DNA of 64,000 nt from UBA6168 sp041741095 (GTDB taxonomy: Bacteria; Bacteroidota; Bacteroidia; Chitinophagales; Saprospiraceae), in the NCBI GenBank assembly GCA_041741095.1, contig JBGSKQ010000103.1:1-64000 (forward strand). Reading direction: 5' to 3'. The translations under genes and the position numbers were made by a program. Positions 34,128-42,880 of this stretch are shown one piece after another. The notes beneath the pieces are model-generated. The model did not search any database, was not told where the DNA came from, and saw nothing but the letters and a program-made list of their open reading frames with translations. Numbering within the stretch: position 1 is the first letter of the stretch; each line of letters starts with the position of its first letter.

Positions 34128-35117
34128 TTAAAAACCCCGCATGAGGTAGTTTTTTTCGCCCAGTTCAAAGGTGCTTACGCTATGGTCGCCGTTGAGATAC
34201 ATGACAATTTTCGTCTTGTTGTCGGTCAAAAACTCCCATTTGTATTTTTCCTCTTGCAGGCCTGCGGATTCATCTTCCTTTTCACTGATTTTTTTTATGG
34301 GGTATTTTTCACTTGTGTCTTCCTGCAAGCCATCCTTGTATTGAAGGATGGATCGCACCACTACAAAATATTCTTTTGTGATTTTCACCTTTCTTTCCGG
34401 GGCCTCCATGATGCTGGTATCAACGGTCTCGGTAGCTGCTGCTGAAACCTGTAACGAATCCGCCGCCACTTCATCCTTTGCTTTATTTTTCTTTTTGGCG
34501 TCTTTATCCACTATTGTAATAGTCTCAACAAAGGTAATGCTGGTACTGTCCTTCATTTTCAAGCGCTCTTGCACTTTGGCGTCCTTGTGTATGCGCAGGA
34601 AGGGGTAAAAAGTTTTTCCCCAAAGTGAATCCGTGTTTTCAATCACCATTTCGCCCCGGTCGGTGAAATAGGTTTTTTCCTCATCGTTTACCTTGCCCGG
34701 TATGGCCGATTGATAAAAAATGATCTCCTTTTCGTTGGGCGAGCGCTTGAAAATGAGTGCCTCCACCATGCTGTATTTGTTCAAAATCACTTTCAGGTGG
34801 CCTTGCAGGCGAGCGTCCCTTGCGTTCATCAATAGGAGTTTGAATCCGTATTCTTCAGGGTGGATGTTGTTGATGTTGTAAACGCCCTCGATGCCCTGCC
34901 CTTTTACATAAAGGTTGTTGAAAGAAATACCGAAGGAATATTCGCCCGGATCCAGTTCCTCTTTATCCTCATTGGGTACTTCTTTTATGGCTGGCTTGAA
35001 ATCATAGCCAACCAAATCGTCGGGCGCAAAAAAGCGGCGGTCGCTGATATAGGAATACTGCGCCTGTGCCAGCGCAGATATTGCCAAAAAGAAAAACAAG
35101 AGTTTAAATTTCATCAT
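34128..35117 (-). CDS. Secreted protein of unknown function
   Basis: A 329-residue protein with signal peptide MMKFKLLFFFLAISALAQAQ; the mature form starts YSYISDRRFFAPDDLVGYDF. It contains beta-rich segments ending with strands DNKTKIVMYLNGDHSV and a lysine/alanine/glutamate-rich linker near residues 205-255. I recognise no family. Starts at 35117 and 35114 are both possible. The frame extends to 35279, but the extra part overlaps the next gene and lacks a signal sequence. It is separated from the BNR protein by 40 bp on the same strand, so the pair may be co-transcribed. Confidence 0.7.
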   Translation of the reverse strand: MMKFKLLFFFLAISALAQAQYSYISDRRFFAPDDLVGYDFKPAIKEVPNEDKEELDPGEYSFGISFNNLYVKGQGIEGVYNINNIHPEEYGFKLLLMNARDARLQGHLKVILNKYSMVEALIFKRSPNEKEIIFYQSAIPGKVNDEEKTYFTDRGEMVIENTDSLWGKTFYPFLRIHKDAKVQERLKMKDSTSITFVETITIVDKDAKKKNKAKDEVAADSLQVSAAATETVDTSIMEAPERKVKITKEYFVVVRSILQYKDGLQEDTSEKYPIKKISEKEDESAGLQEEKYKWEFLTDNKTKIVMYLNGDHSVSTFELGEKNYLMRGF

Positions 35118-35157
35118 CGGGTTTGTATTTTTTTGAATCAGAATGTGCCAATAAGCA

Positions 35158-37656
35158 TTATTTGTTCGGCAGGGCCAGGATGGCATTTTCAACAACAGCG
35201 CCATTTTTTTGCTCGACCAAGCCCGGTTTTTTGCCAAAAATAAAGCTAAAAAAACCTTTGCCGCCTTCTTGCAGTTCAACGCCGCCCCAAGCTTCGCCGC
35301 AAAGATCCTTTAAGTGCGCAGCATCCAACACGAGTTTGGCCTTTTCTTCCACCTTGATTTTTATGCCGGGCATAGCCCTTATCTCGCCTTTCAGGGTCAA
35401 TGCTGCCCCTTTTTTCACCAGCACATCCGAGCGGAGGATGGCGAAATCCCAAGTGGTATCTTTAGTGATTTCAATGGTTTTAAAAACAGAAGGGCCGGCA
35501 AATGGCGACTCCCAAATGCTCCGCCCAAAAGTAGCGGCCACTATTTTTCCCTCGCAGTAGTTCATTTCCAGATCGGCCACGATGCAAACGGGCAGGCCGC
35601 TGTTGAAACAAAGCCACTCGGAATTGGGGTCGGAGGCACGTGGGTTGTAAAAAACGCCCACGTCCGTCCCGGCATAAAGGGCATCTTCAGTGCCTGCCTG
35701 GAATGCAAGCGAGGTAACGGGGAAAGGGGGCAGCCCCAGGCTTACGTTTTGCCAAGTCTCGCCACCATTGTCCGAAAAATAGACCTTAAATTCTGATCGG
35801 TTGGAGTTGAAACTGATCCAAACTTTGTCTGGGTTGGCGGCGTCCACTTCCACGGCCAGGATGGGGTGGCCGCCGTTGTCGGGATCGGCGGCACGGCCAA
35901 TGTTTTTGCCCAAAGCTTTCCACCTAACAGCTTCGCCCGCCGCCATTCCATTCTCCGTTTTATACACTTGGTCGCCGTAGGCAAAGATAATATTGGCGTC
36001 GGAAGGGGCCACGCACATGGCCGTGATGGTAAAAGGCAAATCCGTCCGGAGTTCGATGTCGCCGAGTTGTGTCCATTCTTCGCCCTTGTTGGGCAGCCTG
36101 AACACATCTTGTACACCAGCATAGGTAAAGCCGTTTTCATGGGCAGCCAATTGGTAATAATAAGGGTCACCCGTCCCATTTATGCCTTTGCTAAACGAAC
36201 CGCCCCAGTTCACTCCGCCATCGGTAGAGCGGATAATCTGTGGCGGGTGGAGCGCCCAAGTGATGCCATAGACGAAATTGGGGTCGTACTTGTCCACTGC
36301 GCAATCGGTTCCGTCGCCCCCCACAGCAGGTTTTAGGTTTTTTCCATCTTTATAAATGACCATGATCCCCAAGTCCTGCGTGCCGCCGGGTACGCTCGAA
36401 AAATCCTCTGCCAGCCCGATGCCGTAAAATTGCATGTTGTTGAAACCGTATCCGGACACGTCCTTCCACTGCCATTTTTTATCTTTTTCAACACCTAAAT
36501 AAAGCCCGCCGTCATTGGCTGAATAAATAATATCGTGCCCCTGCCCGTCGTCCACGATGGTCAGGCCACGGTGGTCGAGGTGCATTTCGCCGCCTCCAAT
36601 GGTGGCTGAATAGGCCATGCTGTCTTGCACGGTTATTTTGTTGACGTAGTAGCCGCCCAGGTACAAGACATGGTCGTCGTTGGGCGAAATTTCGAAGGCG
36701 TGTTTCTCGTAGCTGGTATTCAGTTTTTTATTGAAAATAAGCCGCCAGGTATCGCCACCGTCCAGGGAACGCAGCACACACTCCGTTCTTGTTTTTGTCA
36801 CGCAGCCCAGGTAGATAAGATTGGGGTTTTTGTTTGAAACTGCAATGTCCATTCTGCCCACTTCTTCGTTTACGCCCCAATCCTGAACGTTGGTTTCATC
36901 CCAAGTTTCTCCGCCGTCTTTGGAGCGGTAAAAATAGTTGGCATCGGAGCTAAGGTAAAGCACGCTTGGGTTTCCTGGTTGGAACACCAAATCACGGAAA
37001 GTGTAGCCCCAGTTGAAGACATTGGGGTGTACCTGTTTTTTTATGAGGGTAAAACTATCGCCTGCATCCACGGATTTGTACAAATCCATTTCGCATATAG
37101 CGAAAATAGTGTCGTGGCCAGTGGGGTGTATCAAAATATCAAGGCAGGGAATAGAATTGTAGTTCCGTTGTTCAAACCTCAGCCCCGTCATTTTCCAGGT
37201 CCAGCCTCCGTCGGTTGTTTTTACGATGCCCATCCCATAGCTGCGCCTAAACTCCAAGGGATAGCGCACACCTGATCCTACATAAATTATATCGGGGTTT
37301 CCTGGTACAAACTCAAAATCCCGCACGCCCAGGATAGGCAATCTGGTACTGTCGGTGATATTTTCCCAAATGGGCATGGAGTCCAGCACGTTGCGGGTTC
37401 GGAATAGGCCGCTGGTTGGGGTGCAGGCGTACAATTCTTTTGGGTTGGGGAGCTTGGGGTCAGGAAATTTAACTTGCATTTGGGCACCCGTGCCAGTATT
37501 GGAGGGGCGGACCTTGGGGCCAAGGGGCGGGGGCGAGAAGGGGCCGAGGCAAGTCCATTGGGAACCATTGGATGGCGAGTCGCAAATAGGAACTGGTTGG
37601 CCGAACATGCAGTTGAAACCAAAAGAAAAAGTAATAAGCCAGCATACTTTTTTCAT
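35158..37656 (-). CDS. Large secreted BNR/sortilin-like beta-propeller protein
   Basis: An 832-residue protein with signal peptide MKKVCWLITFSFGFNCMFGQ. It contains repeated Asp-box (BNR) motifs typical of sialidase-like and VPS10/sortilin-like propellers: TTDGGWTW, SVDAGDSF, SKDGGETWDE, SLDGGDTWR, STDGGVNWGG and SDNGGETWQN. The C-terminal segment (about 750-832; CGEAWGGVELQEGG, NGAVVENAI) resembles the cell-surface domain found in Saprospiraceae exoproteins. It stops just after that point, and no T9SS sorting domain is present. Sialidase activity is not shown; most such proteins are binding propellers. Confidence 0.8.
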   Translation of the reverse strand: MKKVCWLITFSFGFNCMFGQPVPICDSPSNGSQWTCLGPFSPPPLGPKVRPSNTGTGAQMQVKFPDPKLPNPKELYACTPTSGLFRTRNVLDSMPIWENITDSTRLPILGVRDFEFVPGNPDIIYVGSGVRYPLEFRRSYGMGIVKTTDGGWTWKMTGLRFEQRNYNSIPCLDILIHPTGHDTIFAICEMDLYKSVDAGDSFTLIKKQVHPNVFNWGYTFRDLVFQPGNPSVLYLSSDANYFYRSKDGGETWDETNVQDWGVNEEVGRMDIAVSNKNPNLIYLGCVTKTRTECVLRSLDGGDTWRLIFNKKLNTSYEKHAFEISPNDDHVLYLGGYYVNKITVQDSMAYSATIGGGEMHLDHRGLTIVDDGQGHDIIYSANDGGLYLGVEKDKKWQWKDVSGYGFNNMQFYGIGLAEDFSSVPGGTQDLGIMVIYKDGKNLKPAVGGDGTDCAVDKYDPNFVYGITWALHPPQIIRSTDGGVNWGGSFSKGINGTGDPYYYQLAAHENGFTYAGVQDVFRLPNKGEEWTQLGDIELRTDLPFTITAMCVAPSDANIIFAYGDQVYKTENGMAAGEAVRWKALGKNIGRAADPDNGGHPILAVEVDAANPDKVWISFNSNRSEFKVYFSDNGGETWQNVSLGLPPFPVTSLAFQAGTEDALYAGTDVGVFYNPRASDPNSEWLCFNSGLPVCIVADLEMNYCEGKIVAATFGRSIWESPFAGPSVFKTIEITKDTTWDFAILRSDVLVKKGAALTLKGEIRAMPGIKIKVEEKAKLVLDAAHLKDLCGEAWGGVELQEGGKGFFSFIFGKKPGLVEQKNGAVVENAILALPNK

Positions 37657-37674
37657 AAAAATATAAGAAGGAGC

Positions 37675-38190
37675 TTATCCCTTTTGCCGATGCACCAGCC
37701 CATGGGCTTCCACCTTAGTAAGGCCAAATTGTGCCAAGTGATGCACAATATGCTTAAAGTGAAATAGTCGCCACTCGTCTCTTGTCAGCGGCCCGAAAAC
37801 GGCATTGTTAAGGATTGCACCTGGATTGTTTTTCCAAAATTCCTCGAAGGCTTCCCATTCCTGGAAAAAACTTTCAACAGCGGTTTCAAAGTCGGGAAAC
37901 TTCAATGGCGGCAATGTGGAAGGATCCATTAAGGGCGATTTAACGCCGGGATCTATTGCCATATTGATAAACAAAAAGCGGCGGAAACGGGGCAATTGAT
38001 CCTCCGGCGTTTTCACTGGGAAATCCTCCTTGCCATTTGAAGCGGCCCAAATCCAATTGAGGTGTTCCACAGCGTGTTGCGGTGTCATTTGCCCCCACAG
38101 CGGCAGGTGGTCGGGTTTCAATTGCCGTATCAGTTTTTCGAGATGGTTTTCAAAAAAATCATTGGCCTGGGCCTGGGTCAATTCTTGCAT
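37675..38190 (-). CDS. DinB-like (DUF1569-type) metal-binding helical protein
   Basis: A 171-residue helical protein. Histidines in the MTPQHAVEHLN motif and in RLFHFKHIVHHLAQFGL lie where DinB-superfamily proteins hold their metal ligands. Members often transfer thiol groups, but the activity here is unknown. It lies 18 bp upstream of the BNR protein on the same strand and may be co-transcribed, although a functional link is not evident. Confidence 0.75.
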   Translation of the reverse strand: MQELTQAQANDFFENHLEKLIRQLKPDHLPLWGQMTPQHAVEHLNWIWAASNGKEDFPVKTPEDQLPRFRRFLFINMAIDPGVKSPLMDPSTLPPLKFPDFETAVESFFQEWEAFEEFWKNNPGAILNNAVFGPLTRDEWRLFHFKHIVHHLAQFGLTKVEAHGLVHRQKG

Positions 38191-38261
38191 GGCGGGAGCT
38201 TAATGGTAAAATTGGAATTTGTGAAATTAAGTTGATAGTCAAGGGTTTATGCCTTACCGTG

Positions 38262-38810
38262 TCACTGCTTCGGCGAACTGTTGAGCACCACGATGAACAT
38301 CATCATCATTTTCATTTCAAAAGAAATATCCTCGCCCAGTTCGTCAATGATAACCCAATCCCGTGGGTCGGCCTCATAGCTGGTGTACATGGTGAATTGG
38401 CCGTGCTGGTCGTCCCTCAATTGCCACTCGTCCCATTGGTTGCCCCACTTGGTTTTTAGGGTAAGGAAAACGGAATTGTTGGTAATGCGCCACTCCCTGA
38501 AGTCGCCGTTCCACACTGTCCGGGCGCTAATAATTTTGTTGTTGCCCCGCAATTCCCACTCGTCGGGTTTGCCTTTCCATTTCATTTTGACGTCACCAAA
38601 GGTTTCGCCAATGCGGTAATCCCATTCGGTAAAATCGTCCTTTTGAAATTGCCAGCGGATTTTCAGTTCGCCCTCTGCTTCCTCATCCTCTGTATAAAAC
38701 AACCATTCGATGAAGCTGTCGTCGTAGCGGGATGAAATGCCCGTGAGGTATTGAGCCTTGACGGTAAAAGGCAATATCAAAAGCAGAATTGGTGCTATTA
38801 TGTTTTTCAT
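38262..38810 (-). CDS. Small secreted protein, WD/tryptophan-rich strand repeats
   Basis: A 182-residue protein with signal peptide MKNIIAPILLLILPFTVKAQ. The mature part has a repeating pattern of Trp/Asp-containing strands roughly 22 residues apart (SFIEWLFY, DFTEWDYR, KPDEWELR, DFREWRIT, QWDEWQLR, DPRDWVII), suggesting a beta-sheet repeat protein. The family is not recognised. The frame extends to 38894, but the signal peptide fixes the start at 38810. Confidence 0.75.
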   Translation of the reverse strand: MKNIIAPILLLILPFTVKAQYLTGISSRYDDSFIEWLFYTEDEEAEGELKIRWQFQKDDFTEWDYRIGETFGDVKMKWKGKPDEWELRGNNKIISARTVWNGDFREWRITNNSVFLTLKTKWGNQWDEWQLRDDQHGQFTMYTSYEADPRDWVIIDELGEDISFEMKMMMMFIVVLNSSPKQ

Positions 38811-38894
38811 AAAATGTAGATGACCCGATTTTTTGAGTTGGTAAAAATATTGAACTTGGCCTTTGCCACCATTTCCCAACGAAAAAAAGGACAC

Positions 38895-39203
38895 ATGATT
38901 TTATACAATGTCACGGTAAAGATTGAACGAAGCGTCCACGATGAATGGCTGGACTGGATGCGCAACATCCATATCCCAGAGGTGATGAACACGGGTTTTT
39001 TCACAAAAAACCTCATGATGCGCCTGCTCGACCCGCCTGCCGACGAAGAGGGAGTGACCTATGCCATCCAGTATTTTTGCAAAAACATGGAAGCCCTGCA
39101 CCGTTATTGGAACGAAGAAGCGCCCGCCCTCCAACGGCAACATGCAGAGCGCTATCAGGGGAAGTTTGTAGCCTTCAGGACGGTGATGAAGTTGTTGGAG
39201 TGA
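38895..39203 (+). CDS. DUF4286 family protein
   Basis: A 102-residue protein beginning MILYNVTVKIERSVHDEWLD and containing WMRNIHIPEVMNTGFF, the signature of DUF4286, a Bacteroidota family with a ferredoxin-like alpha+beta fold. The biochemical role is unknown. An AAAAAAGG stretch a few bases upstream of the ATG supports the start; an upstream in-frame extension to 38820 is unlikely. Confidence 0.9.
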   Translation: MILYNVTVKIERSVHDEWLDWMRNIHIPEVMNTGFFTKNLMMRLLDPPADEEGVTYAIQYFCKNMEALHRYWNEEAPALQRQHAERYQGKFVAFRTVMKLLE

Positions 39204-39233
39204 AGGCTGTTTAACCATTCAAACAAAAAATTT

Positions 39234-39297
39234 GGGGCCGAACCGACGACCTTCCCGACTGCCGTCGAGACGCCCTGGCCAATTGGGCCAGGCCCCC
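39234..39297 (-). pseudogene. tRNA-derived element, decayed (copy B)
   Basis: On the minus strand this reads like a tRNA: acceptor GGGGCC pairing with GGCCCC, D-arm GCCC-AATTGGCCA-GGGC, and a T-arm start AGGTCGTCGGTTCG identical to tRNA-Ala nearby. The anticodon arm is replaced by the palindrome TCTCGA-CGGCAG-TCGGGA (39253-39270), which lacks a proper seven-base loop and U33, and the 3' half of the T-arm is missing. It cannot be a working tRNA. Confidence 0.6.
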
Positions 39298-39306
39298 AGA
39301 AACGGC

Positions 39307-39334
39307 AAAAGCCCTTGCGAGAGCAAAGGCTTTT
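39307..39334 (-). terminator. Terminator after tRNA-Ala
   Basis: AAAAGCC and GGCTTTT with inner TTGC/GCAA form a stem with a small loop, 10 bp beyond the tRNA 3' end on the minus strand. A T-run closes it. Confidence 0.65.
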
Positions 39335-39343
39335 GTATTGAAG

Positions 39344-39417
<74 letters not shown>

Positions 39418-39442
39418 CATTGTTTCAAGGCTTTTTCGCCCT

Positions 39443-39499
39443 GCCGACCGACCTTCCCGACTGCCGTCGGGATGCGATAGCCAGCTGAGCTATACCCCC
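39443..39499 (-). pseudogene. tRNA-derived element, decayed (copy A)
   Basis: The first 22 nt are identical to the 5' end of the neighbouring tRNA-Ala (GGGGGTATAGCTCAGCTGGC and two more bases). The sequence then diverges: the anticodon arm is the palindrome TCCCGA-CGGCAG-TCGGGA (39455-39472), with six-base loop and no U33. The T-arm is cut short after AGGTCGGTCGG. It shares the palindromic core with copy B. Confidence 0.6.
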
Positions 39500-39617
39500 T
39501 ATAAATTCAGATAACGAGCTTTTTCGTTAAGCGGGTGCGAAAATAGGAGTTTTTGAGAAATCAGTAAATTATCTTTTCAAAAAATTGGTTCGTTTGGCGA
39601 TAACTTTTTCTTCATTG

Positions 39618-41963
39618 TTAAAATAAGCCCTTCTTGCGCAGCCATAACAAAATCAGGCCTAGTATGAGTACCCCCATTGCCCCTCCAACTTGCATGTACA
39701 AAGAGCGGCGCTCCTGGATTTGGCTGGTCAGGTAATAGGCATTGGCAGCATCAGGGGAACCAGGGCCTGGCGTCAATTCCCAATTTGAAGCCCGGCCGTT
39801 GTCCAGGCTGGGCAAGAGGAGGCTGTAGGTAAAAATAGAATCCATAGGTGGCAGGTTGTAGCCTACACTGTCCACGGAGGAGGTTTCAGGCGAAAACAGT
39901 TGGATGGTCTCCTGCCGTTTGTTGAGGCCAAAACTTAAACCGCTGATTACGCTTTGCATCTTGGGATGCGTCTTGAGGAATTTAGCAGAATCTTCGCAAA
40001 CGACCACGTAGCCTTTCGGAGGCAAGTTGTACAAGGGAAAACGGAATTCGTTTTTGCGGTCGGCCAGCACCCAGTTTTCAAGGTTGACCCGTTCTTTGGA
40101 GTTGTTGTACAGTTCTACCCAGTCGCCACTGTACTTGTTGTTGCAGCTTATCTCATTGATGATGATCTTGCCAGTCAGAGGGTGTTCGTATTTTTCAAAA
40201 ATGGCGTTGATGTGCCATTTGGGCCGTACCAGTTCTAAGACCAGTTCTTGTGATTCTGACTTGACGCCTTCCCCCTCCCACCGCACAAAACGGTAACCCA
40301 GATCTGGTACGGCATGCAAACGAATGGGTATTTTTTCAAAATACTTTCCGGCAAAAGTGTCCCGAAAATCAATCGCCTGGTTGATGATGACCTTGCCTCC
40401 TTTTGCGATGCTGAGCGAGAGGTCACGCATGTCCCCGGTTTTAAATTTTTCCATCAAAAACCGCCGCATGAAGGTGGGGCGGTTGGCCGCAAAATTTCTC
40501 AATACTTTCACCTCGTTTTCCCATTCCCACTGTTTGATGTCCCAACGGTTCAGGTGGCGGGGCATTTCTGGCAGGAGGTGTTTGTAAAACTTGTCAATTT
40601 TTGCCAACACCGCTGCGCTGTCCAGATCGTCGTTCAAATAATCGGCGAAACGGTTGATGAAACGGCGCTCGAACTCCTTGTTTTCCAGCAATTTGCGCAA
40701 AATAAGCGTACTCCAAGGCGGGTTGGGCCAATACGGGCCGTTCGGTTCGGTGTGGAAGGCGAGGCTGTTGTTGCGGTAGGCTTTTGGATCGGTGAACCCA
40801 AATCCCCAGTCGGTGTCGTACAGTATCCAGCGCCAGCGCCCGCTGGGGCTTTGGGGCCGCCAAAATTTGATGTTGCCACCGGCGTCCTTGTTGTCGAAAT
40901 AAATCTGGGCTATCTGGTAATCCAAAAAATTGTTGACATCCATTTGGGAATTGACGTAGGCGAAATTGGCGGCCACGGACAGTCGGTTCCTCTCCAAATA
41001 ATTCAATAGCCTGCGGTAATGGTCGGTGCTGCCATAGCGACGAGTCAGTTTATGTTCTATGAGGTCAATGCTGTCCTTGTCCACGTTGTAGTGGCCAGCA
41101 ATGAAATAGCGGTTCACTTTCTCCCGCAGATTGTAAATTCCCCAGTATTTGCCATTGATATAGACATGGGCAGGCCGGTAGTCCTGCACGTCGAGATCCC
41201 ATTTTTTTACCAAATCCGTCATCAAGGCATCTCGGAAATGCGTCCTGCCAAAGTCGCTGCCGCTGTTGCGCAACACGAGGTACTTGAATTTTTTCAAACC
41301 TTTTTTACCAAAAATAGGATAGCGGATGCGGTCGCTTCCATAGCGGCTCCGGGCCACAATGGCCAAAGATTTTTGGGGAAAAAGCCTGCTCATGCCCCCA
41401 AAAAGCCGCAAGCCCACCGGGTTTTGCCAAACCAACTTCCCGTTTCCTTCAAAAATTTCCACATTGGCGGCCAGTTCTTTCCGGCTCCAGAAATTGGCAC
41501 CGGGCAGTTGCCAAAGCGAGTCAACGGCATTGGTTCCCCGCATAAAAAGCCCCTGTACGGGATCGAATAAAAGCGAAGGCGCAATTGAAAGCGAGATAAC
41601 GGGATACTGCGTCTCCGGCTCGTTGATGAAAAATGTCCGGGAAAAAACCAGGCTTCGCTTGCCGGCCAAGACGGCCATCGCCCTCACCACTGTTGTTCCT
41701 TTTATCTTAAATGGAAGGGAATACCTTTTGGCACCCGACTCGGTGGGCTTTGTGCCGTCTGTGGTATAATAGATAATAGCACCGGGCGACAGCATTTCAA
41801 TGGTCAAAGAATCTTGGTAAAAACCGCCTTCTGGCAAGAATTCAACGGTAAGCGGCGGTGGCTGGTAAATCTGTTTGGAAGGTTTTTGGCCCAACAAGAT
41901 CAGCGGTAGCCACCCGGCAAAAAGGAGGAGGATAGCTTTTAGCAGCAGGTTTGGTTTATTCAT
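39618..41963 (-). CDS. CotH kinase family surface protein with lamin-tail domain and C-terminal membrane anchor
   Basis: A 781-residue exported protein. The signal peptide (MNKPNLLLKAILLLFAGW) is followed by a chitobiase/hexosaminidase C-terminal-type domain (about 35-110, IIYYTTDGTKPTESG). The CotH atypical-kinase domain spans about 125-520: RNSGSDFGRTHFRDALMTD, YINGKYWGIYNLREKVN, and the metal-binding ILYDTDWGFGF. A lamin-tail domain (about 610-720, INEISCNNKYSGDWVELYN) follows. A hydrophobic helix with Arg/Lys after it (ILLWLRKKGLF) ends the protein, in place of a T9SS domain. CotH proteins phosphorylate spore-coat proteins in Bacillus; the target here is unknown. Confidence 0.87.
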   Translation of the reverse strand: MNKPNLLLKAILLLFAGWLPLILLGQKPSKQIYQPPPLTVEFLPEGGFYQDSLTIEMLSPGAIIYYTTDGTKPTESGAKRYSLPFKIKGTTVVRAMAVLAGKRSLVFSRTFFINEPETQYPVISLSIAPSLLFDPVQGLFMRGTNAVDSLWQLPGANFWSRKELAANVEIFEGNGKLVWQNPVGLRLFGGMSRLFPQKSLAIVARSRYGSDRIRYPIFGKKGLKKFKYLVLRNSGSDFGRTHFRDALMTDLVKKWDLDVQDYRPAHVYINGKYWGIYNLREKVNRYFIAGHYNVDKDSIDLIEHKLTRRYGSTDHYRRLLNYLERNRLSVAANFAYVNSQMDVNNFLDYQIAQIYFDNKDAGGNIKFWRPQSPSGRWRWILYDTDWGFGFTDPKAYRNNSLAFHTEPNGPYWPNPPWSTLILRKLLENKEFERRFINRFADYLNDDLDSAAVLAKIDKFYKHLLPEMPRHLNRWDIKQWEWENEVKVLRNFAANRPTFMRRFLMEKFKTGDMRDLSLSIAKGGKVIINQAIDFRDTFAGKYFEKIPIRLHAVPDLGYRFVRWEGEGVKSESQELVLELVRPKWHINAIFEKYEHPLTGKIIINEISCNNKYSGDWVELYNNSKERVNLENWVLADRKNEFRFPLYNLPPKGYVVVCEDSAKFLKTHPKMQSVISGLSFGLNKRQETIQLFSPETSSVDSVGYNLPPMDSIFTYSLLLPSLDNGRASNWELTPGPGSPDAANAYYLTSQIQERRSLYMQVGGAMGVLILGLILLWLRKKGLF

Positions 41964-42115
41964 CGTGGTTTTCTCAATTTTGGGCCGTTTAGCCCATTGC
42001 TACACAACATAGTGCGAATGTATAGCGGTTTTTTTAAAATCTGAAAGCATTGTTGGAAAATTGTACTTTCGTGCAAAACAGGCAAGGCTTTCCGGCCAAT
42101 TTTGAACAACAACTT

Positions 42116-42670
42116 ATGTTCGGTAAAATCAGTGCATTCATCCTGCGCATTTTTGGTTGGAAAATAAAGGGGCGCTACCCGGTGGAACTGCCAAAAGTGA
42201 TGCTCATCGTCATGCCCCACACCTCCAATTGGGATTTCCCGCTGGGCATCCTGGTACGTTCTGCTATTCGTGCCGACATCAAGTTTATCGCCAAGGATTC
42301 CTTGTTCAGGCCGCCGTTTGGCAACATATTCAGATGGATGGGCGGCTACCCGGTTAATCGCAGCAAAAGCTCGCATTTCGTACAAACGATGGTGGACATT
42401 TACAATCGGGAGCCCTACTTCCATACCGTCATAGCACCAGAAGGTACCCGTCGGAAAGTGGACAAGCTAAAAACAGGCTTTTATTACATCGCCAAAGGTG
42501 GCCATGCCGCCTTGGCCATGTGCAAGTTTGATTGGGAAAACAAAGAGGTGGTTTTTAGCGAGCCATTTTATCCAAGTGACGATATGGAAGCGGATTTTGA
42601 GCGGATCAACAACTACTTCAGGGGCGTAAAAGGCAAAAAGCCAGAAAACGGCTATTTGTATGAATACTGA
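42116..42670 (+). CDS. PlsC-type lysophospholipid acyltransferase
   Basis: A 184-residue 1-acyl-glycerol-3-phosphate acyltransferase-like protein. The acyltransferase box is HTSNWDFPLG (HxxxxD form), the substrate-binding motif is GGYPVNRSKS, and the third box is APEGTRRKVDKLKTGF. The catalytic His and Asp are intact. It lacks an obvious long N-terminal membrane segment and may be a shorter, peripheral form. The start at 42116 (MFGKISAFILRIF) was chosen; the frame is open from 42050. It diverges from the CotH gene. Confidence 0.9.
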   Translation: MFGKISAFILRIFGWKIKGRYPVELPKVMLIVMPHTSNWDFPLGILVRSAIRADIKFIAKDSLFRPPFGNIFRWMGGYPVNRSKSSHFVQTMVDIYNREPYFHTVIAPEGTRRKVDKLKTGFYYIAKGGHAALAMCKFDWENKEVVFSEPFYPSDDMEADFERINNYFRGVKGKKPENGYLYEY

Positions 42671-42880
42671 CCTTCAATTGAAATTTTTTGTAAAAAATCC
42701 CATCGTGAAGACTTTTTTTCAGAATTTTCGCCCCTCGCCTGAACCTGCCAATCATTTTTTTTACTACCCACCGTTGGGAAATCAGCCTCCACTTTGTTTT
42801 TTGAAACTTGTATGTGGTTTTAATCAGCAAATGGACTTTTTTCCTTCGATGTATTTTAACCGTTCACCAAAACTTTTTTT

